Shown: positions 36,545-46,657, counted from the first letter of the stretch. The stretch: 64,000 nucleotides of DNA from DATARH01 sp963789255 (GCA_963789255.1 CAWBJW010000001.1:744001-808000); one strand, 5' to 3'. Notes: generated from the letters alone by a model not told the origin. Numbers and translations: made by a program.

Positions 36545-37035
36545 CCGCGCACCAACGTCTCGGCCTGCCGTTCCGGCACCCGGCGGTGCTGGTTGCGACC
36601 TGGTTCGGCACCGGGTTGTTGCCGTTCGCGCCAGGCACTTGGGGGTCGCTGACCGCCCTCCCCTGCGCCTGGGCGATCTGCGCCTTCGCCGGCCGCGCGG
36701 CGCTTGCCGCCGCCGCCGTTCTTGCCTTCGCTCTAGGCTGCTGGGCATCGGCAAAAGTTGCGCAGACCAGCGGCCGTAAAGACCCCGGCTTCATCGTCGT
36801 CGACGAGGTGGCGGCGCAATGGCTCGTGCTGGTTGCCGCGCCCCTCGATTGGCGCGCCTATTTGGCCGCCTTCCTGTTGTTCCGCATTTTCGACATCATG
36901 AAGCCGCGGCCGGCGCGTGCGATCGAGCGGCGGGTCGAGGGCGGGCTCGGCATCATGCTCGACGATGTCGCGGCGGCGCTCTACGCTGTCGTGCTGCTGC
37001 TGGTCGGCGAAGGAGTTTTCGGTGTTCGACCCTGA
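36541..37035 (+). CDS. pgpA: phosphatidylglycerophosphatase A with apparent CTG start
   Basis: The 164-residue membrane enzyme dephosphorylates phosphatidylglycerol phosphate to phosphatidylglycerol. It has the family start TWFGTGLLPFAPGTWGSLTALP, the central DPGFIVVDEVAAQW motif, and FRIFDIMKPRPARAIE with LDDVAAALYA near the end, plus three or four hydrophobic helices. The coding frame has no ATG, GTG or TTG at the expected start. CTG 36541, overlapping the ispDF stop as CTGA, gives a family-like N-terminus; GTG 36586 would leave only four residues before TWFG. The 3' end overlaps cinA by 14 bases. Confidence 0.88.
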   Translation: MTAHQRLGLPFRHPAVLVATWFGTGLLPFAPGTWGSLTALPCAWAICAFAGRAALAAAAVLAFALGCWASAKVAQTSGRKDPGFIVVDEVAAQWLVLVAAPLDWRAYLAAFLLFRIFDIMKPRPARAIERRVEGGLGIMLDDVAAALYAVVLLLVGEGVFGVRP

Positions 37036-37516
37036 AACCCTCGCGCTCGCCGAGGCGGTCCTGGCCGCGTGCCGGATGCGCAACTGGCATGTCGCCACCG
37101 CCGAATCCTGCACCGGCGGTCTCGTCGCGGCGGCGCTGACCGCGATCGCCGGGTCGTCCGACGTGGTCGAGCGCAGTCTGGTGGCCTATTCGAACGAGGC
37201 GAAAATCGAGCTGCTCGGCGTGCCGGCCGAGACGATTGCGGCGCACGGCGCGGTCAGCGCCCAGACCGCGGCGGCGATGGCGCGCGGCGCCGTCGCGCGG
37301 GCACCGATTGATCTCGCGGTATCGATCACCGGAGTTGCCGGTCCGGGCGGCGGCACCCCGCAAAAGCCGGTCGGCCTCGTCTATCTCGGCGTCGCCCGCA
37401 AGGACGGCGCGGCCCGGGTCGAGTGCCGCATCTTCCCCGGCGACCGCACCGCGATCCGCCAGGCCGCCGTCGTCCTCGCCCTCGAACTGCTGCAGGACGA
37501 GGCGCGGCCGGGCTGA
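37022..37516 (+). CDS. pncC: CinA C-terminal-domain nicotinamide-nucleotide amidase (PncC)
   Basis: The 164-residue protein matches the stand-alone CinA C-terminal domain, which deamidates NMN in the pyridine nucleotide cycle. Signatures are ATAESCTGGLVAAALTAIAGSSDV, VAYSNEAKIELLGV and AVSITGVAGPGGGTPQKPVG. GTG 37022 has an AAGGAG site eight bases upstream, in the pgpA frame. A palindromic repeat follows at once. Confidence 0.9.
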   Translation: MFDPETLALAEAVLAACRMRNWHVATAESCTGGLVAAALTAIAGSSDVVERSLVAYSNEAKIELLGVPAETIAAHGAVSAQTAAAMARGAVARAPIDLAVSITGVAGPGGGTPQKPVGLVYLGVARKDGAARVECRIFPGDRTAIRQAAVVLALELLQDEARPG

Positions 37517-37540
37517 ATCCAGCTCTGCATGACGAAATAC

Positions 37541-37651
37541 GCGTCCTTCGAGACGGCGCTTTGCGCCTCCTCAGGATGACGTAAGATTATGATGGCATTA
37601 AGAAAGATCCTAATCCTGAGGAGCCCGCGCAGCGGGTGTCTCGAAGGACGC
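37541..37651. repeat. family B inverted-repeat element, copy 1
   Basis: A 111-base unit starts GCGTCCTTCGAGAC and ends GTCTCGAAGGACGC, perfect 14-base inverted ends, with inner arms GCGCCTCCTCAGGAT and ATCCTGAGGAGCCCGC and a central TATGATGGCATTAAGAAA-type AT-rich core. A nearly identical copy in the same orientation lies at 46483-46594. It has no coding capacity. Similar units are widespread in Hyphomicrobiales genomes. Confidence 0.85.
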
Positions 37652-37742
37652 GCCGTGCCGATCCAGCGCCTCTCTTTTCCCGGCAGAAGCGCAGCCTTAT
37701 GATCGGCGACAATCCGCCGCGCTCGCCAGAAGGAACCCACCG

Positions 37743-38783
37743 ATGCTGCTGCGCAATGCCTGGTACATCGCCGCCTGGGCCGACGAGGTCGGCGGCGAGC
37801 CGCTCGCCCGCCGGATCTGCAACGATCCCGTCGTCCTGTTCCGCGACGGCACCGGCAAAGTCGGCGTGCTCGCCGACCGCTGCTGTCATCGCGCCGCGCC
37901 GCTGCACAGGGGCAGCGTCGTCGGTTCCGGCATCCAATGCGGCTATCACGGGCTGGTGTTCGACGCCTCGGGGCGTTGCGTCGGCATCCCCGGGCAAAAG
38001 CTGATCCCGGAGGACGCCCGGGTGCGCTTCTATCCCGCGGTCGAGAAGGACCAGCTGATCTGGGCCTGGATGGGCGATCCGGCCCTCGCCGACCCTGCTG
38101 CGATCGTCGATTTTCCCTATCACAACGACCCCGGCCGGTGGCCCAACAAGCACGACGTCTACCCGATCAAGGGCAACTACATGCTGATGGTCGACAATCT
38201 GATGGACCTGACGCATCTCGGCTATCTCCACGCCAAGACCGTCGGCGGCAATCCGGGCGCGCATGTCGAGGCCGAGATGAAGACCGAGCGGACCGCGACC
38301 GGCCTCAAATTCACCCGCTGGATGAAGAACTCGGTGCCGCCGCCGAGCTACGTCAAGGCGGCGGGGTTCACCGGGCGGGTGGACCGCTGCCAGCAATTCG
38401 AATTCGTCGCGCCGAGCACCGTCCTGCAATGGACCGGCGCAATCGACGCCGGCACCGAGTTCGCCGACCCGCAGCGCGACTTCGGGTTCCAGTTCCGGCT
38501 GTTTCACGGCCTGACCCCGGAGACCGAAACCAGCTGCTTCTATTTCTGGTCAGTCGCCAACGGCTACCGGCAGAACGAGCCCGAGGCAACCGAGCAGCTT
38601 TACCGAGAGATCGCGCCGACCTTTGTCGAGGACCGGGTCATGGTCGAGGCGCAGCAGGCGCGGCTCGACGAATTCGGGGAAACGGGGCTCGTCGATATCG
38701 CCTCCGATGCCAACCGCATGCACATGCGCCGCATGGTCGAGCGCCTGATCGCCGCGGAGCGATCCCCGATTGCTGCCGAATAG
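37743..38783 (+). CDS. Rieske-type aromatic-ring oxygenase, VanA-like
   Basis: The 346-residue oxygenase component has an N-terminal Rieske [2Fe-2S] site, RCCHRAAPLHRG with C-x-H and QCGYHGLVF with C-x2-H, and a catalytic domain with the mononuclear iron ligands DNLMDLTHLGYLH (D-x6-H-x4-H pattern around residues 152-165). Its length and sequence resemble vanillate O-demethylase oxygenase and related aromatic acid demethylases, but the substrate is not certain. No reductase gene is adjacent, so electrons must come from elsewhere. It lies downstream of a family B repeat and convergent with coq10. Confidence 0.85.
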   Translation: MLLRNAWYIAAWADEVGGEPLARRICNDPVVLFRDGTGKVGVLADRCCHRAAPLHRGSVVGSGIQCGYHGLVFDASGRCVGIPGQKLIPEDARVRFYPAVEKDQLIWAWMGDPALADPAAIVDFPYHNDPGRWPNKHDVYPIKGNYMLMVDNLMDLTHLGYLHAKTVGGNPGAHVEAEMKTERTATGLKFTRWMKNSVPPPSYVKAAGFTGRVDRCQQFEFVAPSTVLQWTGAIDAGTEFADPQRDFGFQFRLFHGLTPETETSCFYFWSVANGYRQNEPEATEQLYREIAPTFVEDRVMVEAQQARLDEFGETGLVDIASDANRMHMRRMVERLIAAERSPIAAE

Positions 38784-38793
38784 GTCCACCGGA

Positions 38794-39258
38794 TCACACC
38801 GCCGGCCTGCCGGCGGGATCTTGTATCGGGGTGCCGTAGAGCTGTTGTGCGCGGCCCTCGAAAGCGGCGACCATGCGGCGCACCGCCTCATGAAACAGCA
38901 GCTCGATGACGCGCTGCAGGAGGCGCGACTTGAACTCGAAATCGACAAAGAAATCGAGGCGGCAGCCGCCGGGCACCTTGTCGAAGGTCCAGTGGTTGTC
39001 GAGGTAACGGAACGGCCCCTCGGTGTAGGTCACATCGATGCGATCCGGCGGGGCGAGCGCAACCCGCGAGGTGAACCGCTCGCGGAACATGCGAAAGCCG
39101 ATGATCAGATCGGCGACGATCAGATCGGGCCTGCGCTCGCGGATGCGGGCGCCAACGCACCAGGGCAGGAATTCGGGGTAGCGCTCGACATCGGCGACCA
39201 GCGCGAACAGCTGCTCCGGGGTGTAGGGGAGCACCCGCTGCTCGGCATGGGTCGGCAT
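38794..39258 (-). CDS. START-domain ubiquinone-binding protein (Coq10/RatA family)
   Basis: The 154-residue single-domain protein reads PYTPEQLFALVADVERYPEFLPWC near its start, then VADLIIGFRMFRERFTSRV and a C-terminal helix VIELLFHEAVRRMVAAFEGRA. Coq10 homologues bind ubiquinone and support respiration; the E. coli homologue RatA has been linked to ribosome association. The link to lipA and the pdh genes is conserved in alphaproteobacteria and favours the Coq10 role. It starts 10 bases after the lipA stop. Confidence 0.88.
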   Translation of the reverse strand: MPTHAEQRVLPYTPEQLFALVADVERYPEFLPWCVGARIRERRPDLIVADLIIGFRMFRERFTSRVALAPPDRIDVTYTEGPFRYLDNHWTFDKVPGGCRLDFFVDFEFKSRLLQRVIELLFHEAVRRMVAAFEGRAQQLYGTPIQDPAGRPAV

Positions 39259-39267
39259 CGCGCGGGG

Positions 39268-40222
39268 CTAGCCTGGCGCCGCGAGCGAGGCGGCGCGCGC
39301 GGCCTTGAGCCGGGCGAAATCGTCGCCGGCGTGGTAGGAGGAGCGCGTCAGGGGCGAGGACGACACCATCAGAAAGCCCTTGCCAAACGCGAGGCGGCGA
39401 TAACTCTCGAACTCCTCGGGAGTGAGGAAGCGGGCAATCGGGTGGTGCTTCGGGGTCGGCTGGAGATATTGCCCGATCGTCAGGAAATCGACTTGCGCGG
39501 CGCGCAGATCGTCCATGACCTGCAATATTTCGGCGCGTTCCTCGCCGAGCCCGACCATGATGCCCGATTTGCTGAACACCGCCCGATCGAGCCGCTTTGC
39601 CTGGTCGAGCAGGCGCAGCGAATGGAAATAGCGCGCCCCCGGCCGCACCTCGGCATACAGCCGCGGCACGGTTTCGAGATTGTGGTTCAGGACGTTCGGG
39701 CCGGGCCGCGATGACGGTCTCGATCGCGCCGTCCTTGCGCAGGAAATCGGGGACCAGCACCTCGATCGTCGTTTCGGGCGAGGCATTGCGGATCGCTGAG
39801 ATCGTCTGCGCAAAATGGCCGGCGCCGCCGTCGTCGAGATCGTCGCGGTCGACCGAGGTCACGACGATATGCGCGAGACCAAGCGCTGCGACCGCCTCCC
39901 CTACCCTCGCCGGCTCATTCGGATCGACGAGATCGGGCCGGCCGGTCGCGACGTTGCAGAAGGTGCAGGCGCGGGTGCACACCGCCCCCAGGATCATCAT
40001 CGTCGCGTGCTTCTCCCTCCAGCACTCGCCGATATTGGGGCAGTCCGCCTCTTCGCAGACCGTGTTGAGCTTGAGCTCGCGCATCAGCCGGCGGGTCGCG
40101 TGGTATTCGGGCGATCCCGGCGCCCTGACGCGGATCCACGACGGCTTCTTCGGGCTCGGCTGGTCCGGGCGCCGGGCCTTCTCCGGATGGCGCAAGGGCA
40201 CGTCCGCGGTCGGGAGCGTCAT
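39268..40222 (-). CDS. lipA: lipoyl synthase, frameshifted in the middle
   Basis: The radical-SAM enzyme inserts two sulfurs into octanoyl groups on lipoyl domains. The first frame contains the auxiliary cluster motif CEEADCPNIGECW, the radical-SAM motif CTRACTFCNVATG, and VTSVDRDDLDDGG. At about 39700 one surplus base shifts the frame, and the C-terminal part (NHNLETVPRLY, KSGIMVGLGE, TIGQYLQPTPKHHP, SSPLTRSSYHAGDD) continues to the stop at 39268. Joined length is about 317 residues, normal for the family. The gene lies between lpdA and coq10, fitting lipoylation of PdhC and PdhB. Confidence 0.92.
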
Positions 40223-40225
40223 CGG

Positions 40226-41626
40226 CTAGAAGTGGATGGCGCGGCCATAGGCGTCAAGCACGGCCTCGTGCATCGTCTCCGAGATCGTCGGGTGCGGGAA
40301 GATCGTGCGGATCAGCTCGGCTTCGGTGGTCTCCAGCGTCTTGGCGACCGCATAGCCCTGGATCAACTCGGTGACCTCGGCGCCGATCATATGCGCCCCC
40401 AGCAATTCGCCGGTCTTCGCGTCGAACACGGTCTTGACCATCCCCTCGGGCTCGCCCATCGCAATCGCCTTGCCGTTGCCGATGAACGGGAAGTGCCCGA
40501 CCTTCACCTCATGCCCGGCCTCGCGTGCGGCTTTCTCGGTCAACCCGACGCTGGCGATTTGCGGCCGGCAATAGGTGCAGCCCGGGATGTTGGTTGTGTC
40601 GAGCGGGTGGACGTCGTTGACCCCGGCGATGTGCTCGACGCAGATCACCCCCTCGTGCATCGCTTTGTGCGCAAGCCACGGCGGCCCGACCACGTCGCCG
40701 ATCGCATAAACCCCGGGCTCGCCGGTGCGCAGCCATTGGTCGACGACGATATGGCTGTGCTCGACCTTTATGCCCGTGCCTTCGAGCCCGATCTCCTCGA
40801 CATTGCCGGTGATGCCGACCGCCAGGATCGCCCGCTCGGCGGTGACCTCGAACGCCTTGCCATCGGCCTCGATCTGCGCCGTCACCTTGTCGCGGCCGTG
40901 CTTCAGACCCTTCACGCTCGCGCTGGTGTGGATCTTGATTCCCTGCTTCTCGAAGCTTTTTCGCGCGAAGGCGGAGATCTCCTCGTCCTCGACCGGCAGG
41001 ACGCGGTCGAGCACTTCGACGACCGTGACCTCGGCGCCCATGTCGCGGTAGAAGCTGGCGAATTCGACACCGATCGCGCCCGAGCCGACGACCAGCAGCG
41101 ATTTGGGGATCGCCGAAGGCAGCATCGCCTCCTTGTAGGTCCACACCAGCTTGCCGTCGGGCTCCAACCCGGGCAACGAGCGCGCCCGCGCCCCGGTCGC
41201 CAGGATGATGTGCTTGGCCGAGAGATCGGCCACCGGCTTGCCGTCCTTGGCGACCGCGATCTTGCCCGTGCCGGCGAGCCCCCCCTCCCCGTCGACGACC
41301 GCGACCTTGTGCTTGCGCAACAGAAAGGCAACACCGTTCGAGAGCTGCTTGGCCACCGCGCGCGAGCGGGCCACGACCTTGGCCGGATCATAGGAGATAT
41401 CGTTTGCCGACAGGCCGAACTGGTCGAGGTGGTGCAGCAGGTGATAAACCTCGGAGGTGCGCAACAGGGCCTTGGTCGGAATGCAGCCCCAGTTGAGGCA
41501 GATGCCGCCGAGCTGGTCACGCTCGACCACCGCCGTCTTCATGCCGAGTTGCGCTGCCCGGATCGCCGCGACATAGCCGCCCGGCCCGCCGCCGACCACG
41601 ACCAGATCGAATGAGGTTTCGGCCAT
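40226..41626 (-). CDS. lpdA: dihydrolipoamide dehydrogenase (E3)
   Basis: The 466-residue flavoprotein reoxidises dihydrolipoyl groups with NAD+. It has the FAD motif VVVGGGPGGYVAAIRAAQLG, the redox disulfide GGICLNWGCIPTKALL, the NAD-binding GSGAIGVEFASFYRDMG, YAIGDVVGPPWLAHKA, and the active-site HPTISETMHE. It belongs to the pyruvate dehydrogenase cluster and may also serve 2-oxoglutarate dehydrogenase. It begins 236 bases downstream of pdhC in a gap without clear genes. Confidence 0.96.
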   Translation of the reverse strand: MAETSFDLVVVGGGPGGYVAAIRAAQLGMKTAVVERDQLGGICLNWGCIPTKALLRTSEVYHLLHHLDQFGLSANDISYDPAKVVARSRAVAKQLSNGVAFLLRKHKVAVVDGEGGLAGTGKIAVAKDGKPVADLSAKHIILATGARARSLPGLEPDGKLVWTYKEAMLPSAIPKSLLVVGSGAIGVEFASFYRDMGAEVTVVEVLDRVLPVEDEEISAFARKSFEKQGIKIHTSASVKGLKHGRDKVTAQIEADGKAFEVTAERAILAVGITGNVEEIGLEGTGIKVEHSHIVVDQWLRTGEPGVYAIGDVVGPPWLAHKAMHEGVICVEHIAGVNDVHPLDTTNIPGCTYCRPQIASVGLTEKAAREAGHEVKVGHFPFIGNGKAIAMGEPEGMVKTVFDAKTGELLGAHMIGAEVTELIQGYAVAKTLETTEAELIRTIFPHPTISETMHEAVLDAYGRAIHF

Positions 41627-41861
41627 CCAACATATCTCCGGTGGCGGGATACGCTTCGCTGTTCCGCCTTACCAGCCTTCCGCCCCAACCGGGCCGCCGG
41701 CGCGGACAGCCGCAAAATTCCCTCAGAACAGGGTATTTTCCGCGATTTATCAGGGAACTCAAGCGGCGCCGTTTCGGGCAGGGCGGGCCTCCATAAGGGG
41801 CACGATCAGCGCCCTGACAGATGGTTGTTCATGGTATGTCCGTCAAGGCGTCGCGCTTGTG

Positions 41862-43232
41862 TCACAGCAGCATGGTCAGCGGATCTTCGATCAGCTTCTT
41901 GAAGGCGGCGAGGAATTGCGCGCCGACCGCACCGTCGACGACGCGGTGGTCGCAAGAAAGGGTGCAGGTCATCACCGTCGCGACGGCAAGCTGGCCGTCG
42001 CGGACCACCGCGCGCTTCTCGCCGGCGCCGACCGCGAGGATGCAGCCCTGCGGCGGGTTGATCACCGCGGCGAACTCGCGGATGCCGTACATGCCGAGGT
42101 TGGAGATCGAGAAGGTGCCGCCCTGGAATTCCTCGAGCTTCAATTTGCCGGCGCGGGCGCGCGTGGCGAGGTCCTTCACCTCGACGGCGATCTGCGCCAG
42201 CCCCTTCTGGTCGGCCGCCTTGACGATCGGCGTGACCAGCCCATCGTCGAGCGCGACAGCCACCGAAATATCGACGCGCTGCCAGAAGAGGATCGCATCG
42301 TCGCTCCACGACGCATTGGCCGCCGGCACCTGGCGCAATGCCAGCGCCGCGGCGCGGATCACGAAGTCGTTGATCGAGATATTGTACGCATCGGTCTTGG
42401 CATTGAGTGTCGCGCGGATCTTCAGCAGATCGTCGATCGCGCAATCGACCGACAGGTAGAAATGCGGGACGGTCTGCTTCGATTCGCCGAGCCGGCGGGC
42501 GATGACCCGGCGCATCGCGCTGTGCGGCTTTTCGCTGTAGGGCGGGTTGCCGGCCAGCGCCAGCACCTGCTGCTTCGCGAACACCGGAGCGGCGGAGGGC
42601 GCGGCACTGGCGCCGGAGACAGCGGCGGGCGCGGCCGGCGGCGCCGGCTGAGCAAAGCCGGGCGTTGCCAATGCCCGATCGATATCGGCCTTGACGATGC
42701 GGCCCTGCGGCCCGGAACCGCGGATCGCCGCAAGGTCGATGCCGGCATGCATTGCCATGCGGCGCGCCAACGGGCTGGCAAAGATGCGGCCGTCACCGCG
42801 TGCCGTCGGGCCATTGCCGAGAGCCCCCACCCTTCGCTCCCCCGCTGGCGCGGGAGGGTTAGGGAGGGAGTTGCCCGCGGCGGGCGGCGGCGGTGCCGCT
42901 ACTGGAGCAGGCTCCGTCTTCGGCTCGGGCGAAGCGGGCGGCATGGCGGCGGGGGCGGCGCTGAATTTCTCCAGCGCCGCCGGGTCCTCGCCTTCTTCGA
43001 GCAGGAGCGCGATCGGCTGGTTGACCTTGATGCCTTGCGCGCCTTCGGGAACGATGATCCTGCCAAGGCGGCCTTCGTCGGCCACCTCGTATTCCATCGT
43101 CGCCTTGTCGGTCTCGATCTCGGCGATGACATCGCCCGAATGCACTTCGTCGCCCTCTTTCTTCAGCCAGCGGGCGAGATTGCCTTCGGTCATCGTCGGC
43201 GACAGCGCCGGCATGCGGATTTCGATCGGCAT
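41862..43232 (-). CDS. pdhC: pyruvate dehydrogenase E2, dihydrolipoamide acetyltransferase, with repeat-encoded linker
   Basis: The 456-residue E2 has an N-terminal lipoyl domain (lipoyl Lys in ETDKATMEYE, about residue 43), an Ala/Pro linker, a peripheral-subunit-binding domain (ASPLARRMAMHAGIDLAAIRGSGPQGRI), and the catalytic domain with SMRRVIARR-type start (AMRRVIARRL), the LSCDHRVVDGAVGA active-site His, and a C-terminal PLTMLL. The segment NSLPNPPAPAGERRVGALG in the first linker is encoded by a palindromic repeat at 42824-42872. GGGAGG precedes ATG 43232. Confidence 0.95.
   Translation of the reverse strand: MPIEIRMPALSPTMTEGNLARWLKKEGDEVHSGDVIAEIETDKATMEYEVADEGRLGRIIVPEGAQGIKVNQPIALLLEEGEDPAALEKFSAAPAAMPPASPEPKTEPAPVAAPPPPAAGNSLPNPPAPAGERRVGALGNGPTARGDGRIFASPLARRMAMHAGIDLAAIRGSGPQGRIVKADIDRALATPGFAQPAPPAAPAAVSGASAAPSAAPVFAKQQVLALAGNPPYSEKPHSAMRRVIARRLGESKQTVPHFYLSVDCAIDDLLKIRATLNAKTDAYNISINDFVIRAAALALRQVPAANASWSDDAILFWQRVDISVAVALDDGLVTPIVKAADQKGLAQIAVEVKDLATRARAGKLKLEEFQGGTFSISNLGMYGIREFAAVINPPQGCILAVGAGEKRAVVRDGQLAVATVMTCTLSCDHRVVDGAVGAQFLAAFKKLIEDPLTMLL
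42824..42872. repeat. family A palindrome inside the pdhC linker
   Basis: Core CTCCCCCGC TGGCGC GGGAG with flanks CCCCCACCCTTCG and GGGTTAGGGAGGGAG. It is nearly the same as the element at 34192-34240 but read in another frame, adding about 17 Pro/Ala/Gly/Arg-rich residues without a stop. The surrounding linker is naturally flexible, which explains tolerance. Confidence 0.8.
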
Positions 43233-43245
43233 CACGCCTCCCGTT

Positions 43246-43380
43246 AGCCCCTCTCCCGCAATGCGGGAGAGGGAGGGGCCCATCGCGCAGCGATGGGAGG
43301 GTGAGGGTCGCAGGCGCCGCGATACCCTCACCCGACTCGCTGCGCTCGCCACCCTCTCCCGCGATGCGGGAGAGGGGCTG
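43246..43380. repeat. composite family A palindrome between pdhB and pdhC
   Basis: Outer ends AGCCCCTCTCCCGC and GCGGGAGAGGGGCT are inverted copies, each followed by its own short hairpin (CTCTCCCGCAATGCGGGAGAG and CTCTCCCGCGATGCGGGAGAG). The centre contains GGGTGAGGGTCGC and ACCCTCACCCGAC, another inverted pair. The unit fills the gap between pdhB and pdhC and is therefore in the pdh mRNA. Confidence 0.8.
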
Positions 43381-43384
43381 AATC

Positions 43385-44794
<1,410 letters not shown>

Positions 44795-44858
44795 TCAAAT
44801 CCTCGGCATCATCAGCGGATGCTCGCCGGCCCGCGGCCCGCTCCGCCCGGCCCTCTAC

Positions 44859-45881
44859 TTAGGCTTCGGCCAGCACGTCCGTCCACAATTCGCTCGGCTC
44901 CGGCTCGGGGCAGTCCTGAGCAAACTGCGCCGCCTCGGCGACGATGTCCCGCGCGCGTTTCTCGATCTGCTTCAACTCGTCTTCATCCGCCTCGTGCTCA
45001 TCGAGCAGCCGCCGCCGCAGATGGTCGAGCGGATCGTGCTCGCTGCGCATGCGGTTGACTTCCTCCTTGCTGCGGTATTTGGCCGGATCGGACATCGAGT
45101 GGCCGCGATAGCGATAGGTCAGCATTTCGAGGATGATCGGCCCCTCGCCGGAGCGCGCATGCGCGGCCGCGGCGAGCCCCGCCTCATGGACCGCGACCAC
45201 GTCCATCCCGTCAACCTGCTCGCCGAGAATGCCGTAGGGGATGCCGCGGTGAAACAGATCGGTGCGGGCCGACGCCCGGCTGATCGACGTGCCCATCCCG
45301 TAGCGGTTGTTCTCGATGACATAAACGACCGGCAGCTTCCACAGCGAGGCCATGTTGAAGCTTTCGTAAACCTGGCCCTGGTTGATCGCGCCGTCGCCGA
45401 GATAGGTCACCGAGATATGCCCGTCGTCGCGATAGCGGTGGGCAAAGCCGAGGCCGGTGCCGATCGGCACCTGGGCGGCGACGATGCCGTGCCCGCCAAA
45501 GAAATTCTCCTCCGGGCTGAACATGTGCATCGAGCCGCCCTTGCCGTGCGAATAGCCGCCGCGCCGCCCGGTCAGCTCAGCCATGACCCCCTTGGGGTCC
45601 ATGCCGCAGGCCAGCATGTGGCCGTGGTCGCGATAGGAGGTGACGACCGTGTCGCCCTCCTCGAGCGCGGCCTGCATCCCGACGACCACCGCCTCCTGCC
45701 CGATATAGAGGTGGCAAAAGCCGCCGATCAGCCCCATGCCGTACAGCTGGCCGGCGCGCTCCTCGAACCGGCAAATCAGCAGCATGTCCCGATAATAGCG
45801 CTTGAGCGCGTCGGGCGAGACGTGCGGCCCGGCGGACTTGACTGCGAGCTTGACCGCCTTGGCCTTGCGCTTGACTGCCAT
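44859..45881 (-). CDS. pdhA: pyruvate dehydrogenase E1 alpha subunit
   Basis: The 340-residue subunit binds thiamin diphosphate. It has GFCHLYIGQEAVVVGM, SYRDHGHMLACG, the TPP motif GDGAINQGQVYESFNMASLWKLPVVYVIENN (GDG...NN) and the phosphorylation-loop-like TYRYRGHSMSDPAKYR. ATG 45881 has a GGAGGA site nine bases upstream and gives the usual start, rather than an ATG further upstream. pdhA, pdhB and pdhC run in order on the minus strand. Confidence 0.96.
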   Translation of the reverse strand: MAVKRKAKAVKLAVKSAGPHVSPDALKRYYRDMLLICRFEERAGQLYGMGLIGGFCHLYIGQEAVVVGMQAALEEGDTVVTSYRDHGHMLACGMDPKGVMAELTGRRGGYSHGKGGSMHMFSPEENFFGGHGIVAAQVPIGTGLGFAHRYRDDGHISVTYLGDGAINQGQVYESFNMASLWKLPVVYVIENNRYGMGTSISRASARTDLFHRGIPYGILGEQVDGMDVVAVHEAGLAAAAHARSGEGPIILEMLTYRYRGHSMSDPAKYRSKEEVNRMRSEHDPLDHLRRRLLDEHEADEDELKQIEKRARDIVAEAAQFAQDCPEPEPSELWTDVLAEA

Positions 45882-46041
45882 CTGGCGTCCTCCGGGCTGT
45901 CCCCGCAGCATGGGATCAAATCCGCCCGTTTGCAACCCGATGGGCATCAATTCCTTGGTCGCAAAGAGGAAATCGCCTCACGCCAAAGCCGCGGAAGACA
46001 CGGCGCGCAGCCTGGAACGGCGAACCCGACCCGGTCCGCCG

Positions 46042-46366
46042 TCAGCGCTGTTTCGCGGGCTCCATGATCACGATCTCGTCGGGCGAGACGACATCGAGCG
46101 TCCTGCGCACCTGCGTGTCGAGGAGGTCCGGATCGACGTGATCGGGCTGCATATCGGCGACCCGATGGTCGAGCGCGGCACGTTCGGCCGCGACGACCGT
46201 CAAGGTATCCTTGGCGAGGCGCAGGCTCTTGCGTGATCCGCAGCCAGGCACGCAGCCCACGATCCCCTTCGACGAGGTTGTAGGCAAAATAGCCGGTCAG
46301 GGCCAAGCCCAATACCGGGACAACCAACACCCTCGCCCGCCGGCGCATCTCGCGCAACACGATCAT
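46042..46366 (-). CDS. ftsB: cell division protein FtsB (DivIC family), frameshifted
   Basis: The protein of about 107 residues has a short cytoplasmic start, one membrane helix (VLVVPVLGLALTGYFAYNLVEG), then a coiled coil. The first frame covers residues to LRAWLRIT; at about 46235 one surplus base moves the coding frame, and the rest (SLRLAKDTLTVVAAERAALDHRVADM, PDEIVIMEP) runs to the stop at 46042. FtsB links FtsL and FtsQ in the divisome and is usually essential. The eno-ftsB-pdhA order is conserved in alphaproteobacteria and supports the call. Confidence 0.8.
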
Positions 46367-46482
46367 CGGAAAAGAGCAGCACGCGCCAGCCTCGGGGTCA
46401 ACGTAACGCACCAACCGTACCGATGGCACTGGCGCTTGCGGACAAGTCTCGGCTCGCCGGCGGAACGCCGCAAGACAGTCCC

Positions 46483-46594
46483 GCGTCCTTCGAGACGGCG
46501 CTTCGCGCCTCCTCAGGATGACGGTATGTCTATGATGGCATTAAGAAAAGACGTCATCCTGAGGAGCCCGCAAAGCGGGCGTCTCGAAGGACGC
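46483..46594. repeat. family B inverted-repeat element, copy 2
   Basis: A 112-base copy of the element at 37541-37651, with the same 14-base ends GCGTCCTTCGAGAC and GTCTCGAAGGACGC and the same TATGATGGCATTAAGAAA core. It lies between ftsB and eno, in the 291-base gap 46367-46657, which otherwise holds nothing recognisable. Confidence 0.85.
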
Positions 46595-46657
46595 ACAGCG
46601 CTGGACCAGACTCCGCCCGTAGAGTAACCGGCCCTGCCGCGGGGCCGGCGATTTGCC

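Noticed and set aside
41627..41861. Possible small gene or RNA between pdhC and lpdA
   Set aside because: The only open frames are Arg-rich and unlike any family; no hairpin with a T run was found, so it is left unannotated.
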